NCBI GenBank assembly: GCA_051294375.1
Contig: CM119270.1
Location: 2,356,388-2,420,387 of the forward strand
Origin: Paraspadella gotoi
Lineage: Eukaryota; Chaetognatha
DNA: 64,000 nt
Direction: 5' to 3'
Shown here: one piece after another, positions 45,370-56,527 of the stretch
Position numbering within the stretch: position 1 is the stretch's first letter
Layout: each line of letters begins with the position of its first letter
Position numbers and translations under genes: made by a program
Notes under the pieces: generated by a model
The model's input: only the letters and a program-made list of their open reading frames with translations
What the model was told of the DNA's origin: nothing
Databases searched by the model: none

Positions 45370-46450
45370 AGAAACGCTGCTTTTTCAACCTTTTTTCCCC
45401 TTTTTCTCTCTCTCTTTTATATTTCTTTCCTTTTCTCCCTTTTTTTCTTTCCACCACTTTTTTTCTTCTTCTTCCTACTTTTTTCCCTTTCTTTCATTTC
45501 CTCCTTTTTTTCCTTTCCTCCTTTTTTCGCTCACATTTCTTTCTTTTTATTCCCTTTTTTCTTTCCTCCTTTTTTCCCTCTTTTTTTCTATTTTCCCTTT
45601 TTTTCCTTTCTTCCCTTTCCTTTCTTTCCTTTTTTCTTTTCTTCTCTCTTTTTTTCCTTTTTTCCCTTTTTTCTTTCTTTTTTTTATTCTTTTTCTTTCC
45701 TTTCCTTCCTTCTTTAAATTTTTTTTCCTTTCCTCTTTTTGTCTCTCACATTTCTTTTTCTTCCCTCTTTTGTCTATCTTTCATTTTTCCTTCCTTTTTT
45801 TTTTCTTTCTTCCCTTTCCTTCTTTTCCTCTCTTCCTTTCCTTCTTTCCTCCCTTTTCTCCATTATCTCTCCGCTAATTTCGTAGGCCGGGATTTTTTCC
45901 TGTGGCTCCTCAGCTTCTCTTTCGTCTGTTTTTTTTCTCTTTTCTTTTCCTTTTCCTCTCTTCTCTTCTCTAGTCTTTCAACCAATATAAAAATTATTCA
46001 TTCATTTACTCAATTTTATTAAAATAAAAAAATAAAATATCACACACCTAATAATAATATATAAAATATATATTTTATTTTCATTATTTTTCGTCTTTTA
46101 TCTTTCAATATTTCTTCTTTTCCTCTCTTGTTTTCTTTTTTGTTCTTTCTTCCTTTCTTTTTCTCCTTCTCTTTCTTTCCCCTACTTTCTTTTTTTCCTT
46201 TCTTTTTCTCCTTCTCTTTATTTCCCCCACTTTCTTTTTTTCCTTTCTTTTTCTCCTTCTCTTTCTTTCCCCCACTTTCTTTTTTTTTGTTTCTTTTTCT
46301 CCTTCTCTTTCTTTCCGCCACTTTATTTTTTTCCTTTCTTTTCCCCCTGCCTTTTTTCCCCTCTTCTCTCTCTTCCTCATCTCATTCTCACGCGATTCCT
46401 CTCGCTCTCTCGATTTCTCGCCTTTCCTCTCGCTCTCTCGATTTCTCTTT
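45370..46450. repeat. Polypyrimidine tract
   Basis: C/T-rich for about 1 kb (with an AT-rich break at 45980-46090), including CTTTCTTTTTCTCCTTCT units at 46150-46310. Long apparent ORFs here are low-complexity artefacts. Confidence 0.85.
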
Positions 46451-47260
46451 CGACGAAATTCCCTAGAGATTGTTCCCCACCATTTAGAGGAAATAATTAT
46501 ATAATGAACGCCTTAATATAACCAAATAGGAAATGTTTGTACATATAAACAGACTGTGGCATTTCTGATTAATAGGAGTTTTATCTGTTTCATCTCTGAG
46601 TGAAATCAAAGAGAAAAGATTCAGAATTGCATTATTTAATATATATGAGGAGATGCAAAGTAAATGCAAAAAACCGAAAATTAGGAAACTGGTAATAAAG
46701 GATCATAAATAAATAATAAATGATAAATGATAATAATTCGTCTTTTCACTTTGGACTTTGGACAGGCTTTGGTGGGTTAAAGGCCCCATTGTTGTCACAA
46801 GTTAAAACATCGCAATACTCTGCAATGTGTTATACATCACTGAATTAAAATTTAAACTCCCTAATATTATTAGTAATAAGGCTAAAAAACAGGTGCAATT
46901 AGAATAAACTGAGCAAATCAATGTGCAATTCCTAGATATAAAGTGTAAAAAAGTGTAAAAACTCAATGCACAAAAGCGACGGTACGAACAGCCGCAGCTT
47001 TTTTAAACTCACCCAGCAGCGAAGCGGCCGATAACTGGGTAAGTGCCTCTCTTGTCCGGAGTAGGTCTCCTTCAAGAGGGTAAGTAAGAAACCTTTGAAG
47101 AGGTTCACCTCTAAAGGCTTTTTAATGATGGCTCGTCAAAAAATAGCTGAGCTCTGCGTATTCCTTTCTCCCGGGTGGAACTGAAGGTCCGAGAAACTTT
47201 TCCGCAAAACTCTCCACTTTTTCGTCCATGCACTCTCTCTCACTTTCTCTCTGTCTCCCT

Positions 47261-47261
<1 letters not shown>

Positions 47262-47342
<81 letters not shown>
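47262..47342. repeat. (CT)n microsatellite
   Basis: Uninterrupted CT dinucleotides of about 80 bp. Confidence 0.95.
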
Positions 47343-47345
<3 letters not shown>

Positions 47346-48265
47346 AATGTTGTCTCGCTCTCCCCATGTTTATGAGCCAGACGTAAGGAGCGGAGCTTAT
47401 ATTCCTTTGTTTTTTTTTCCATGGTGGCGATGGAATTGGTCCCATAAAGCAAGAGGTTGTCCTGCGTTTCGGTCCTGATTAATTTTCATTATTTTATTCC
47501 ACTTCTCTTCTCTTATTTTGTTTTTCGTAAAAGTGGACCAATTAAGTTTATATTCCAAACTACTCAAACGGGTTTTTTTTTCTTCGTTTTACGTAGTATG
47601 TTAGTTTTATACATTTATTATCTTTTCATAAATTATCTATGGACTTTCATGATAACGCTATTCGAAAGAGTCAAGTAATTGATTCGCCAAAATCTTTTTC
47701 GTCTAACAATTAAAACAATTAAAAACAAATTAGTTTTGAGAATTTTGTTTTATATATACTTCGTATGTATATTATAAATCATGATACAAAAAGGCGTAAC
47801 TTGTCTAATCACTAAATGTTTAAATTTCGCCTATTTATAGGAAGATTTCGCTTATATATATACACCGATCGAAAATAGGGGGCGGGGACCGGGGGGCGGG
47901 GGGGGTGGTAATTACGGGTGGAAAGATGACAGAGAAAAATATTTAATATGAAAGAAAAAACAGTGAAATATGGCAGAGTTATAAGACACATGCAACGGTT
48001 ATAATGTTTGTAGTTTCGAAAACAATTTAAAAACTTGAAGCATCGTAAAATGTCATTTCATGAGTATTAAAAAAACTTTTGCACAAAACAATTGGCAAAA
48101 AAAAGGAATATTAAATGCGCCCCGTCCTATTACAACTTGTTAACAGGTCGTTCAACAACATAATATAACCATAGACCAACCTACAACATTATGTATTCAT
48201 AAAACTATTGACAAGTTTTGTTAACTTTGTTAAATTTGAAACAGTTTCTTAAAATAAAACGACTA

Positions 48266-48609
48266 CAGAAGGTTTCATATTATAAAATAAGGTACCCCTT
48301 TTTTGTGACCAGAGCACGTTCCTAGAAAACTACTGGACAAAATTTATTGAAATTAAGTATGAATGATCCCTATTTAAATACGAATAGAACTATCGCGTCG
48401 AATTTCAATATTTTACCCCTGAGCCGAGATATGGGGCCCCAGAGGGGTCACCCTTAGGGGCAAAAAATTGTTTTCATTATTTTTGTTTTTAACAGTTGCA
48501 TAGAATTTTACTTTAAATGTAAAATTTCATGAAATTCGATCAGATAGTTTGGTAGGAACAGATTCTGGTCACAAAAATGGGGTACCTCTTTTTAATATGA
48601 AGCCTTCTG
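48266..48609. mobile_element. TA-flanked MITE just 3' of gene B
   Basis: The ends are CAGAAGGTTTCATATTA and the near inverse of the same (TAATATGAAGCCTTCTG), with TA on both sides and about 45 bp of inverted similarity including GGTACCCC...GTGACC. The TA target fits Tc1/mariner-type MITEs. It begins 48 bp past the gene B stop and holds a minus-strand AATAAA near 48340. Confidence 0.78.
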
Positions 48610-48657
48610 TAGATAAGTAATGAATGATACTATTTATACTACCATACTAACAACAAA

Positions 48658-51419
48658 TCATTCTTCGACGCAACCAAATGTACCAGGAGCTGATTTATAA
48701 CCAGCTGGACATTTTTCACAATAATTTCCATGAAGTCTCGGAACGGATCCTTGTGGACACTTCGTGCATGGCGAAAGGTGAGAAAGTTCTTTGGCTCGAT
48801 CGTAGTAATGTTTCTTTTTGTTGACGCAACATTCCGCGGCTTTTTTCTCCATTGGTTCCTCCGATCTTTTCAAAAGTTTTCTGTCCGTTTGACACATTTT
48901 GATCTGCGCTTTGAGATAAAGCGGAGTTTCTGGAAACATTTGCGGAATTACGCGAATCTGGTGGAAATCAAATTCTATTTTCCACTTGGACATTAGATTT
49001 GGAAATATGGGACCGTCGAAACTTCCCGGTTTAATCACGCAGAGTTTGTCGAATTTCTCTGGGCAGAAGGGCAAATCGTAGGGACTCTCTCGTAAATCCG
49101 GACAAGTAACGTCATTCAACGTCATGCGGGTTTGCAAGTTGACCGGTTCCTCGATCGTGTATGGAATTCCGTTCAGCCGAGTTTCTAACATTGTCATGGT
49201 AGTGGAAATCTCTGCTCTCTTATCGATGGTAAACGGGAAAGGATAAATTGACATTTCTGTGATGAAGAAAGGCCAGTTTTTATTGATTTGATCCTGAGTA
49301 AGCCATCCGTTATCAACCAACCATTTTTTGTTGGGCACTTGGAAGAACAATGAGCTCTTTTTATCCTTATTCAACACTGCCATAACTGAAAAAAGATTCA
49401 GGGTACCATTAGGTAACTTTTTGTTGTCTTTCGATACTCCCACGGGTATATCGACTGTTTTATGAATGATTTGGCTCTTGGGACATGCCACATCCGCTCC
49501 TGGCTGAAAACCGGTATAATCAATTAATCCTAGCATACTCTCGTCTGGATTTTTCTTCAATTTTTTACAGACTGGCCTTTCGATGCCATGCTCCATGTAT
49601 GTTTGCATGTGACAAGCGTCGTGGATGAGAGTAAGTTTATGATTACGCATGAGAGCGAAGGCATTAAACTTAGCTATTTCCAAGTCGACTTCTTCCGATA
49701 AACTGAACTTAAATCTTTCCCCTAATTTTTTAGCAGAGTCCTGAGCCAATTTTGCGGCAGCTATCGCTTTTATTACTCCATCATAGTCCTCTTCAGTTTC
49801 CGCTAATTTCTCGTAATAATGGGTTAAAACGGCAAACTCTTCTTTAGCTTTGGGACAGACTCCTTCTCTAACGCCTTTGGATTGAGCCATTCCGCTCAGC
49901 ATGCTTCCTCCCTCGGAGAATAACTCGCAGGTTTTATCGACGACAAATTCTAATTTCGCGAGCATTCTCGCGGAATCAGCCGATTGGAAAGAAAGCGTCA
50001 CGTCGTTGCCAACGGTGACGACTCTCTTGGCGTCTTCCAAATTGATGCGTCCGCCAGCTCCCGCCTTTGCGATATTGGCCATTGATTGGTATAAAGCTTC
50101 ATTTTTGTCCACGTTTTCTCTAATATTGTTGCCCAACTTTTTAATCTTTGGAAGCTCATCTTTCAAAAATTTTAACCATTCGATGTTGACGGCCGCCCTG
50201 GTTGCCCGACCGAGTTCGGCATTGAGCTGAATTGCCGAATCGGCGTAGTCGCCCGGCCCCATCTCAACTTTTTTGAAGGATAACATAGCTAAAACCACCA
50301 TGGCTAATGCATCAGCCAGCTCTGTTTCGACGCTGACAGTCGCTGCCTTGAACAACTCATTGACGCGCAGGCTTACTGCAGTGCCTGTGATGTCGAGCTG
50401 TTTTTCATAAAAAGCCCAGTTAGTTTTTAAAACTATGTAATCAGCGTTGAGCTTTTCCGTGTCAAACTCGGCAATTTTGGAGAAATATTTGGATAACTCT
50501 CGCTGAAACTTTCCAATTGTCAGCTTCAGATCTCCTAATTTTAATCTCAACTGGTTAAAGTTGTCTTTCATGTATTCGTGCTTGAGTCTTTCAGCATAGT
50601 TGATTTTCATAGATAGAATTGGTCTGGGACTCGGTTGTTTCAGCATCAGAATCGCATCCTCAAAGAAAGCTTTGATACTACAGTATTCTTTATAATCGGG
50701 AAGCCCTTTACTGCAATCCCAGCGATAGCAGGTCTTCAATAAACTAGCCTTTGCTTCTTTTACCGAAGCTAAGATATCATCAACCGAGGGCGACATTCGA
50801 ACCATTTTAAGTATTTTCATCAGCATCGGTGGGGTGCATTTAGCGCATTCAACTCCTACAGCGCGACTGCAGCTTGGGCCGACACTCATTGAACATTTCG
50901 CGATGGAATCTTCTCTTCCATCGTAACAACGAGTGTTTTTAATGTTAAATTTACCATAATGACTCTTTGTATGAGTTTTATAAACGGGAACTATGCCGTC
51001 TCGCTTTTCAAATTCCTTTCCTTTTATAGTGTTACACAGAACGGCACTTTCTTTTGGCCCCCAGTTCTCATTACAAAAGTAATAATAGCCAACCCTAACT
51101 ATCCAATCGCTCTGGTGAACCAATAGCTTTGGATCTATGCAAGTGGCACCGGCTTGGCCATTAGGCCCGCAATAGTTACTTGTTTTAAAATCGCAAAGAG
51201 GCAACTTGGAATCGAATCTGTCGCAAACAACATCTGACATGATAAAATCGTCCCTTACAAATCCGTAATAACCTCCACTATGGGGGATGGCCTTTGTCTT
51301 ATCGCTAAATCCCGCCGATCTGCAGGCGACATATGCATCAGTTTCTCCCCAGCGAGTATCACAGATTGGGCGTCCACCAACGATCACGGTTCCTTCCATC
51401 TTGGTTCCTTTGTTTTTTA
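48658..51419 (-). CDS. Gene B exon 11: terminal exon with two SRCR domains, helical region and cysteine tail
   Basis: A 2762-nt open exon ending in TGA. It opens in SRCR 1 (VIVGGRPICD, DAYVACRSAGF) and continues with SRCR 2 (ESAVLCNTI, VGVECAKC). The helical region has the hydrophobic run ALAMVVLAMLSF. Next come FFITEMSIYPFP and LNDVTCPD, then the tail CTKCPQGS and YCEKCPAGY. It aligns along its whole length with gene A exon 12 with few gaps. The coding sequence has more G+C in third positions than gene A. Confidence 0.9.
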
Positions 51420-54400
51420 CTGAATTTAAAAAAAAAGAAAAAATGATGAGATAATTTGGAATTTTACGATTAATTTAATTTTAATTTTCTTATACAAAAT
51501 TAGGCTAAATGATAAAAAAATTAAAAATTAAACAAAATTTGTTTATGGCTACCACGAGTGGATCAAACTACACAACTGAATACAAGGACGTGATAGGCTT
51601 GGGGGATATTCCCTATTGGCAAACTGTTTGCAGTTTATTTCGAAATATATATTTTTATAGTTGCTGAAATATATTCTAACTGACTTCTTACCTGTGCAAG
51701 CTTTCGAGATCCGGCAATAGGCTCCATTGTCACCTATAATGCATTTAAAAATACATTTTTAATTTATATACATGTAGGTTTTATATATAAATGTATTGAT
51801 AATTGCTCTTTTTTAATATGCTTACCATCACATTTTGCTTTTGTTACTTCGCATTTTGCGTTGGAAGCTAAAAAAAAAAACGAGTTGTTAAATATTTACA
51901 TATGCTGTGCATAAGTATAACTATAACTATAAAGAATTGATAGCAATATTGATTTGATAATCAAGAGAATTACCTGAAGCCTGATTCGAGCATCTTCCTG
52001 AAGTCATACTGAACCACGTATAAGGGAAAGGATTTTTGGCAGTGATTGACTTCTTCAAATAACAGATCGTGAATGCTCCATAATATGAATATCCTTTTTT
52101 AATAAAAATATTATCAAAATATTTGTTAGAATACTTTAAAACGAGTGAAATAATTTCATCTCTGATTTGTTTACCTACGCAACGAGAATCACTTCCACAT
52201 TGTTGTTTACATTGATTCAAGGAGATTCCAACCCTTGCAGCAACATCTCCCCCGGCAAAGACAACATTTGCCTCCTCGTCATAGCATCCTTCGGTCAAAT
52301 ATATGTATAGAAATGTACATATATGTATAATTAACAGAAACTCATCAGTACATTTGAGTTTTTTTTAAAGTAAATATTATTGACAACATTTGAGCTGTTT
52401 CAGACAGAAAAGTCATAATTGCCATTTGGATTTTGAAATTTAAATTTTAAAATTTAAAATTTTGTATTTAGAATTTAAAATTTAGAAATAATTATTTAAA
52501 TTTAAAAATTTAAAATTTAAAAATTATAAATTAGTATCAAATTATAATATTTTGAATTTTAAATTTTGTAAATATTTTAAAACCAAGGAACTCACGATAA
52601 GACGTTCGGAATCGGACTTTCTTGCAATGATTCTGGAATTTCCGGATGCCGGTCGAACTTCCCCACCAATTTGCTCCCGTCTTCCATTTGGGCAGAATGA
52701 TGTGGGGGTCAAGAGGTGTGGTCCCTCTCATAGGAATAATGGAATGACGTTGACTCCAAGTCCCAAAGGAAAGAAACTTCTGCGCATCAACCAATTTCCG
52801 AGTAATGCCAATAATTCCGTCATTGTTTGCAGCGCAGTACCAGTAGTGATTAAAATCTGGGAATGAGAGATACGGAAAAAAAAACGTTGTAATGATGAAT
52901 GATATTCTTTTTCGAGGTTTTTTTTTTATCAGTCCAAACCTCGAGATCCATCCACGGTGATCAACGCCGTGTCCTGATCTTCAGGATTGAGCTTTTTGCA
53001 ATTTTTTTCATCTTCCCAATTTCCACAATCGTTGATGCCATTGCATCCGTGAACTTTGGGATTGAAGCACATTCTCGACGGCCACCCGCTGCAAAGTTAA
53101 TTATCTAAGTGATGCACTTACTTGTGTCTGGGAGCTACGACCAGTGAAATAAAAAATTTTAAAGTAGACAAAAATAAAGTATAAAGTACGCTAAATTGTC
53201 CTACTTGCTCATTCGCACGTTGCACACTTTCCAACCAGAAGGACAGATGCATCTTTGAACGTTGCGATAGAGTTCATCTCCTCCGCACTCGTAAACTGCA
53301 CCATGGCTTCTCTTGCAGCGGCATTTTTGATTTTCTCTGTTTTAATGTTGAGACAAAAAAAGGGATGTGTTTATTTTGTAATATTGTGTAGCCTAAATGC
53401 AGCAGACTTGAATATGCTGTACATATGTTTACTAACCAATCGAGAAGCGCCAATAATTGTGAAAAAAATCAGCTTTCACTATCTATAAAATATAACAAAT
53501 TAAACAAACACTTTTACTTGGACTAACCTTGTATAAATTTAAACTATTTTTGATTGGTTGATTTATAAACGGACAAATTAAAAAAAATTTAAGAAAGGAC
53601 CTTGCTAAAAATGGCTCTCAAAATAAGGATGAATAAAAAAGCAGTTTTTATCACGTCTGCACACCATATATAGTTTTATACAGTTCTATTGTATTCGATA
53701 GTAAAATCCATAAAAAAATTCATAAGGTCCCTATTTTAACTGTTTCCCAGGACGGGTCTTCACAACTTAAAAAATGATTGTTGACCTGATTGAGAACTCG
53801 CAAAGCGCATCGTTGATGCTCGCCCATGAGCAAGAGACCTCGGCCCTCTCTTCCCAAGAGCAAGTGTTCGTGCAGCACAATTCTTCCAATTCTTCTTTGT
53901 CTTCGCTGCTGCAACTTCCTCGCTTTTTTCTGCGGAATTAAAAAGTCAGAAAGAAAAATGTTTGTTGTGAGAGAGACAGACAGACAGACAGTCAGACTGT
54001 TGGTGATTGTACGAGGGCCTTGTTTCATCAATGCACCATTTAAATAAAAAAGATCGGAATTAAGGTTAGTTTTTTTAGGTTTAAAAATTAGGTTATACTT
54101 ATAGATTTGCTTAAAATTTGTTTTAGGATTAGGGTTAGTGATTGGGGTTTAGGATTATAAGATAAGGTTAGGGAGGTGAGGGATTAAGGATTAGCTTAGG
54201 GATTAGGGTTAGGAATTAAGGATTAGCTTAGTTATTTGGATTAGTAATTAAGGATTAGCTTAGGGATTAGGGTTAGGGATTGGGTTAAGTATTTGACAAG
54301 AGATTTGTGTTGGATATTGAGGTTAACATCAAGTTTAGAAATTATGAACACAAATAGGAGGCTTTTAGAAAATAGTGCCCCATGATAGAACCATGATCCT

Positions 54401-54486
54401 ATTACCAACAATTTTTTTTAACTAAGCCATAATTTTAAACTTTAATTAATATGTCGATTGTGTTACTGTATTGTTACTAGAAAGGA

Positions 54487-54531
<45 letters not shown>

Positions 54532-54748
54532 TTTATCACCTGTCGAGGAAACTTGTCGCTTGTTTTTTGTTCAGGGTGAACATCCCGGGAAGACCGCGTT
54601 TTGTTCCATTTCTTTTGCCTATGATTTATACATTATACCCGGATGTTATTGAAATGCAATGGAATGGGTCGTAATACAAAACAATATTACCTGCTGCAGG
54701 ATTTTGTAGTGCAAGGAAGCACAAAAGCGCGTAAAACCAAACTCGCAT
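48658..54748 (-). CDS. Gene B: tandem paralogue of gene A, 11 coding exons
   Basis: The coding exons are 54691-54748, 54540-54618, 53786-53929, 53205-53336, 52940-53088, 52596-52856, 52175-52288, 51974-52093, 51826-51867, 51692-51733 and 48658-51419. They sum to 3903 nt, exactly 1301 codons including TGA. The domain order is that of gene A: signal peptide, RKKR furin-type site at 46-49, cysteine-rich module, LDLa-like, unknown domain, PAN-like, two 14-residue cysteine repeats, two SRCR, helical region, cysteine tail. All frames are intact, so both copies look functional. Exons 4 and 5 of gene A are one exon here. The stop lies 48 bp from a MITE that may lie in the 3' UTR. An extracellular role is inferred; its ligand is unknown. 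Confidence 0.87.
51692..51733 (-). CDS. Gene B exon 10: second 42-nt microexon
   Basis: Phase 1 to phase 1, encoding DNGAYCRISKACT. It matches gene A exon 11 in length and C-x5-C spacing. Acceptor GCATTATAG, donor GTAAGA. Confidence 0.83.
51826..51867 (-). CDS. Gene B exon 9: 42-nt microexon
   Basis: Phase 1 to phase 1, encoding SNAKCEVTKAKCD. Its length, phase and C-x6-C spacing are identical to gene A exon 10. Acceptor (T-rich)AG, donor GTAAGC. Confidence 0.83.
51974..52093 (-). CDS. Gene B exon 8: PAN/Apple-like domain, second half
   Basis: 120 nt, phase 1 to phase 1. It encodes GYSYYGAFTICYLKKS, then WFSMTSGRCSNQAS. The donor is GTAATT. It is colinear with gene A exon 9. Confidence 0.8.
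52175..52288 (-). CDS. Gene B exon 7: PAN/Apple-like domain, first half
   Basis: 114 nt, phase 1 to phase 1. It encodes GCYDEEANVVFAGGD, then CKQQCGSDSRCVG. The C-x3-C-x5-C-x-G spacing continuing into YSYYG is PAN/Apple- or WSC-like and is easier to see here than in gene A. Confidence 0.8.
52596..52856 (-). CDS. Gene B exon 6: unrecognised conserved domain
   Basis: 261 nt, phase 1 to phase 1, acceptor TCATTCCCAG, donor GTGAGT. It encodes DFNHYWYCAANNDG, then IIPMRGTTPLDP, IILP and KTG. It shares the DFN.Y..C start and MRG..PLDP centre with gene A and is five residues longer. Confidence 0.82.
52940..53088 (-). CDS. Gene B exon 5: LDLa-like module
   Basis: 149 nt, the same length and phases (2 to 1) as gene A exon 6. 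It encodes SRMCFNP, then the calcium-cage motif GCNGINDCGNWEDEKNC. The acceptor is ACTTTGCAG. This is the most conserved stretch between the paralogues. Confidence 0.86.
53205..53336 (-). CDS. Gene B exon 4: fused equivalent of gene A exons 4 and 5
   Basis: 132 nt, phase 2 to phase 2. It reads straight through from the CRCKRSHG core to AVYECGGDE and VCNVRMS with no intron, where gene A has an intron of 373 bp (40451-40823) at the glycine codon. This is a precise intron loss or gain between paralogues. Confidence 0.8.
53786..53929 (-). CDS. Gene B exon 3: cysteine-rich module
   Basis: 144 nt, phase 2 to phase 2. It starts with the KKRG end of the furin-type site, then GSCSSEDK, LCCTNTCSWEER, SCSW and ALCEFSI. 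The six cysteines align with gene A exon 3. The donor is GTCAAC, a weaker but valid GT site. Confidence 0.8.
54478..54531. repeat. (GA)n in gene B intron 2
   Basis: AAAGAAAG then GA repeats lie immediately 3' of exon 2 on the minus strand (a CT tract in the transcript). Confidence 0.8.
54540..54618 (-). CDS. Gene B exon 2: basic propeptide-like segment
   Basis: 79 nt, phase 1 to phase 2, acceptor AATCATAG. It encodes a basic segment with FTLNKKQATSFLD. The split last codon gives the first R of RKKRG in exon 3, a strong furin consensus (RXKR). Confidence 0.8.
54691..54748 (-). CDS. Gene B exon 1: start codon and signal peptide
   Basis: 58 nt. The ATG is at 54746-54748, followed by RVWFYALLCFLALQNPAA, a hydrophobic leader colinear with gene A. 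It ends phase 1 at donor GTAATA. A second, out-of-frame ATG lies upstream (minus-strand GCATGCGACGC) and reads across the leader in another frame. Confidence 0.82.
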
Positions 54749-55241
54749 TTCTCAGCGGGAATGCGTCGCATGCCTTCAGAATGAAAAATAACAATTTAAA
54801 ATTATTTTTTTTTTAGATTTTAAAATTTTAAATTAGTGAAATATTTTATTTCAAAATTTTTTTAAAACTTATTTTATTTATATTCATTATTAATATTTAT
54901 TAATATTTATTATTAATATTTATTAACTAAGACTAATTCGAACTATTTGAAATTCCAACTTACGAGAAAAAAAAATGAGATAGGATTAGTGTTTCGGGTT
55001 TCCAAGGTGAATCTGTTTTATATACACGTTTAACCTCGGGGACAGATCGTTAATCCTCGCTCACGAACCGGATATCGAAGGTTGCCTCAGAGTTGATGGA
55101 TCCAGTTTCTAGTAAAACGATTTCGAGAAAGAAAATTCGGACCTTTTAGATCTTTCGGGTTCACTAAGTGGGTCAAAGATATTCTGTCATATAATTAAAA
55201 TTCTGGTAATAACCTTTCTTTTTTCGTTGTTATATGTATTG

Positions 55242-55366
55242 AGGCAAAATGGTTTTGGTTTACAACGAATTTTATTTTTCATAGAAAACGTACATGTTTC
55301 GGCTTTAGATGCATGTACGTTTTCTATGAAAAATAAAATTCGTTGTAAACCAAAACCATTTTGCCT
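55242..55366. repeat. Perfect 55-bp inverted repeat with 15-nt loop
   Basis: Arms 55242-55296 and 55312-55366 are exact complements. The loop TTTCGGCTTTAGATG, read on the minus strand with the arm, gives GCCGAAACATG, the 3' half of the hammerhead motif seen elsewhere. It lies about 500 bp upstream of the gene B start. Confidence 0.85.
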
Positions 55367-55829
55367 TAATTAAAATTCTTTACTAATTCGTATTACAAAC
55401 GACTATAAAAATTTCAAGAGAGAAAAAAAAATCATTTTTGTAGACACATTGTGTTTAAAACGTTAAATATTTTTTTTTTATTATTTACAAGCAATTATTA
55501 TTATTTTTTTTTTTTTGAAAGCGACGAATAAGTTTCGGCTTCATTATACTAGTACAGAAACAAACCAACAAAAGCGAGTCTTTTTAATCAGTGATTATAA
55601 AAGGCATTTAAAGAAATGCAATGACCTTCACCTTAAAATTCGGGACATCGACTCCGAAACTCAGGATTTAAGAATCTCATTCGTGATGAAAAGAAAAAAA
55701 GATTTTGGAAGAAAAACAACCGCGAGAATAAATTTAAATTACGCTTTTTGACGGTAGTTTTTTCATGTTCTGTCACATACTTTTTGACGGTAACTTTTCA
55801 TGTTCTGTCGCATACTTTTAATCATGGAG

Positions 55830-56066
55830 TTGTGGCGAATCCTAAATTCGTCTCCCGTATAGCTTGACGAAACTCAGCTCGTCACCTTCGCCAATCGTGA
55901 GTTCCAGGTTCAATCCCCTTATGGTCACGCTGGATAAAGTGTGATGGTGTTGGCGTAAACACGCCTGTGACATGAGGTGGTCACTGCAGTTCCAAAGCCC
56001 TGAGCGCCAGCTGTTGGGAGATGCCTCACACCCCGGCCATGACACATGTGCCCCCGTTGCCATAGA
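55830..56066 (+). mobile_element. tRNA-like SINE, diverged family 1 relative
   Basis: B-box-like AGGTTCAATCCCC, then GGCGTAAACACGCCTGTGAC, GGTGGTCACTG and GTTGCCATAG, paralleling the 3' part of the 10331 copy. Confidence 0.6.
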
Positions 56067-56298
56067 GTCTTCAATTTTTAGTCATTAGATCCTAGGACAA
56101 AACGTTTAATCTTAAATGTTTACTCTCAAATGTAAACTTATACTTATCTACAATCGGTTTTAATGTCACCTCATGTATAAATGTAAACCTATGCAACAAT
56201 TGATTTAAATGTCGACTCAAGAACAAATGTAAACCTATCGGTTTTAATGTGAGTATAAAAGTAAACCTATGTAAACCTAAGTAAACAATTCAAGATGG

Positions 56299-56527
56299 TA
56301 TGGTGGACTAAAATCCACCAACTGTTCATCAGCGGTCATTGGTGCCAGAGGCAAGTCAACCTCCCAACCCAAAGGTCCGGGGTTCTAGCCCGGTGGCCGC
56401 ATAGCAGTTAAGAGGGACGATGTGCTTAACCCGCCTGTAACACGGTGTTACAGTCTGATCCGAAGCTCAGGGACTGCTTATATTGAACGGTTCTGTCATT
56501 AACACTTATCAATAATTACTGTCTCTT
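56299..56527 (+). mobile_element. tRNA-like SINE, family 2
   Basis: ATGGTGGACTAAAATCCACC, GGGGTTCTAGCCCGG (B-box-like), ends ATTACTGTCTCTTC. Confidence 0.75.

Noticed and set aside
45313-46466. Phe/Ser- or Lys-rich ORFs of about 90-134 codons
   Set aside because: Polypyrimidine tract translated in different frames.
53255-53488. Plus-strand ORF opposite gene B exon 4
   Set aside because: Shadow of the minus-strand cysteine-rich exon, whose frame is conserved in gene A.
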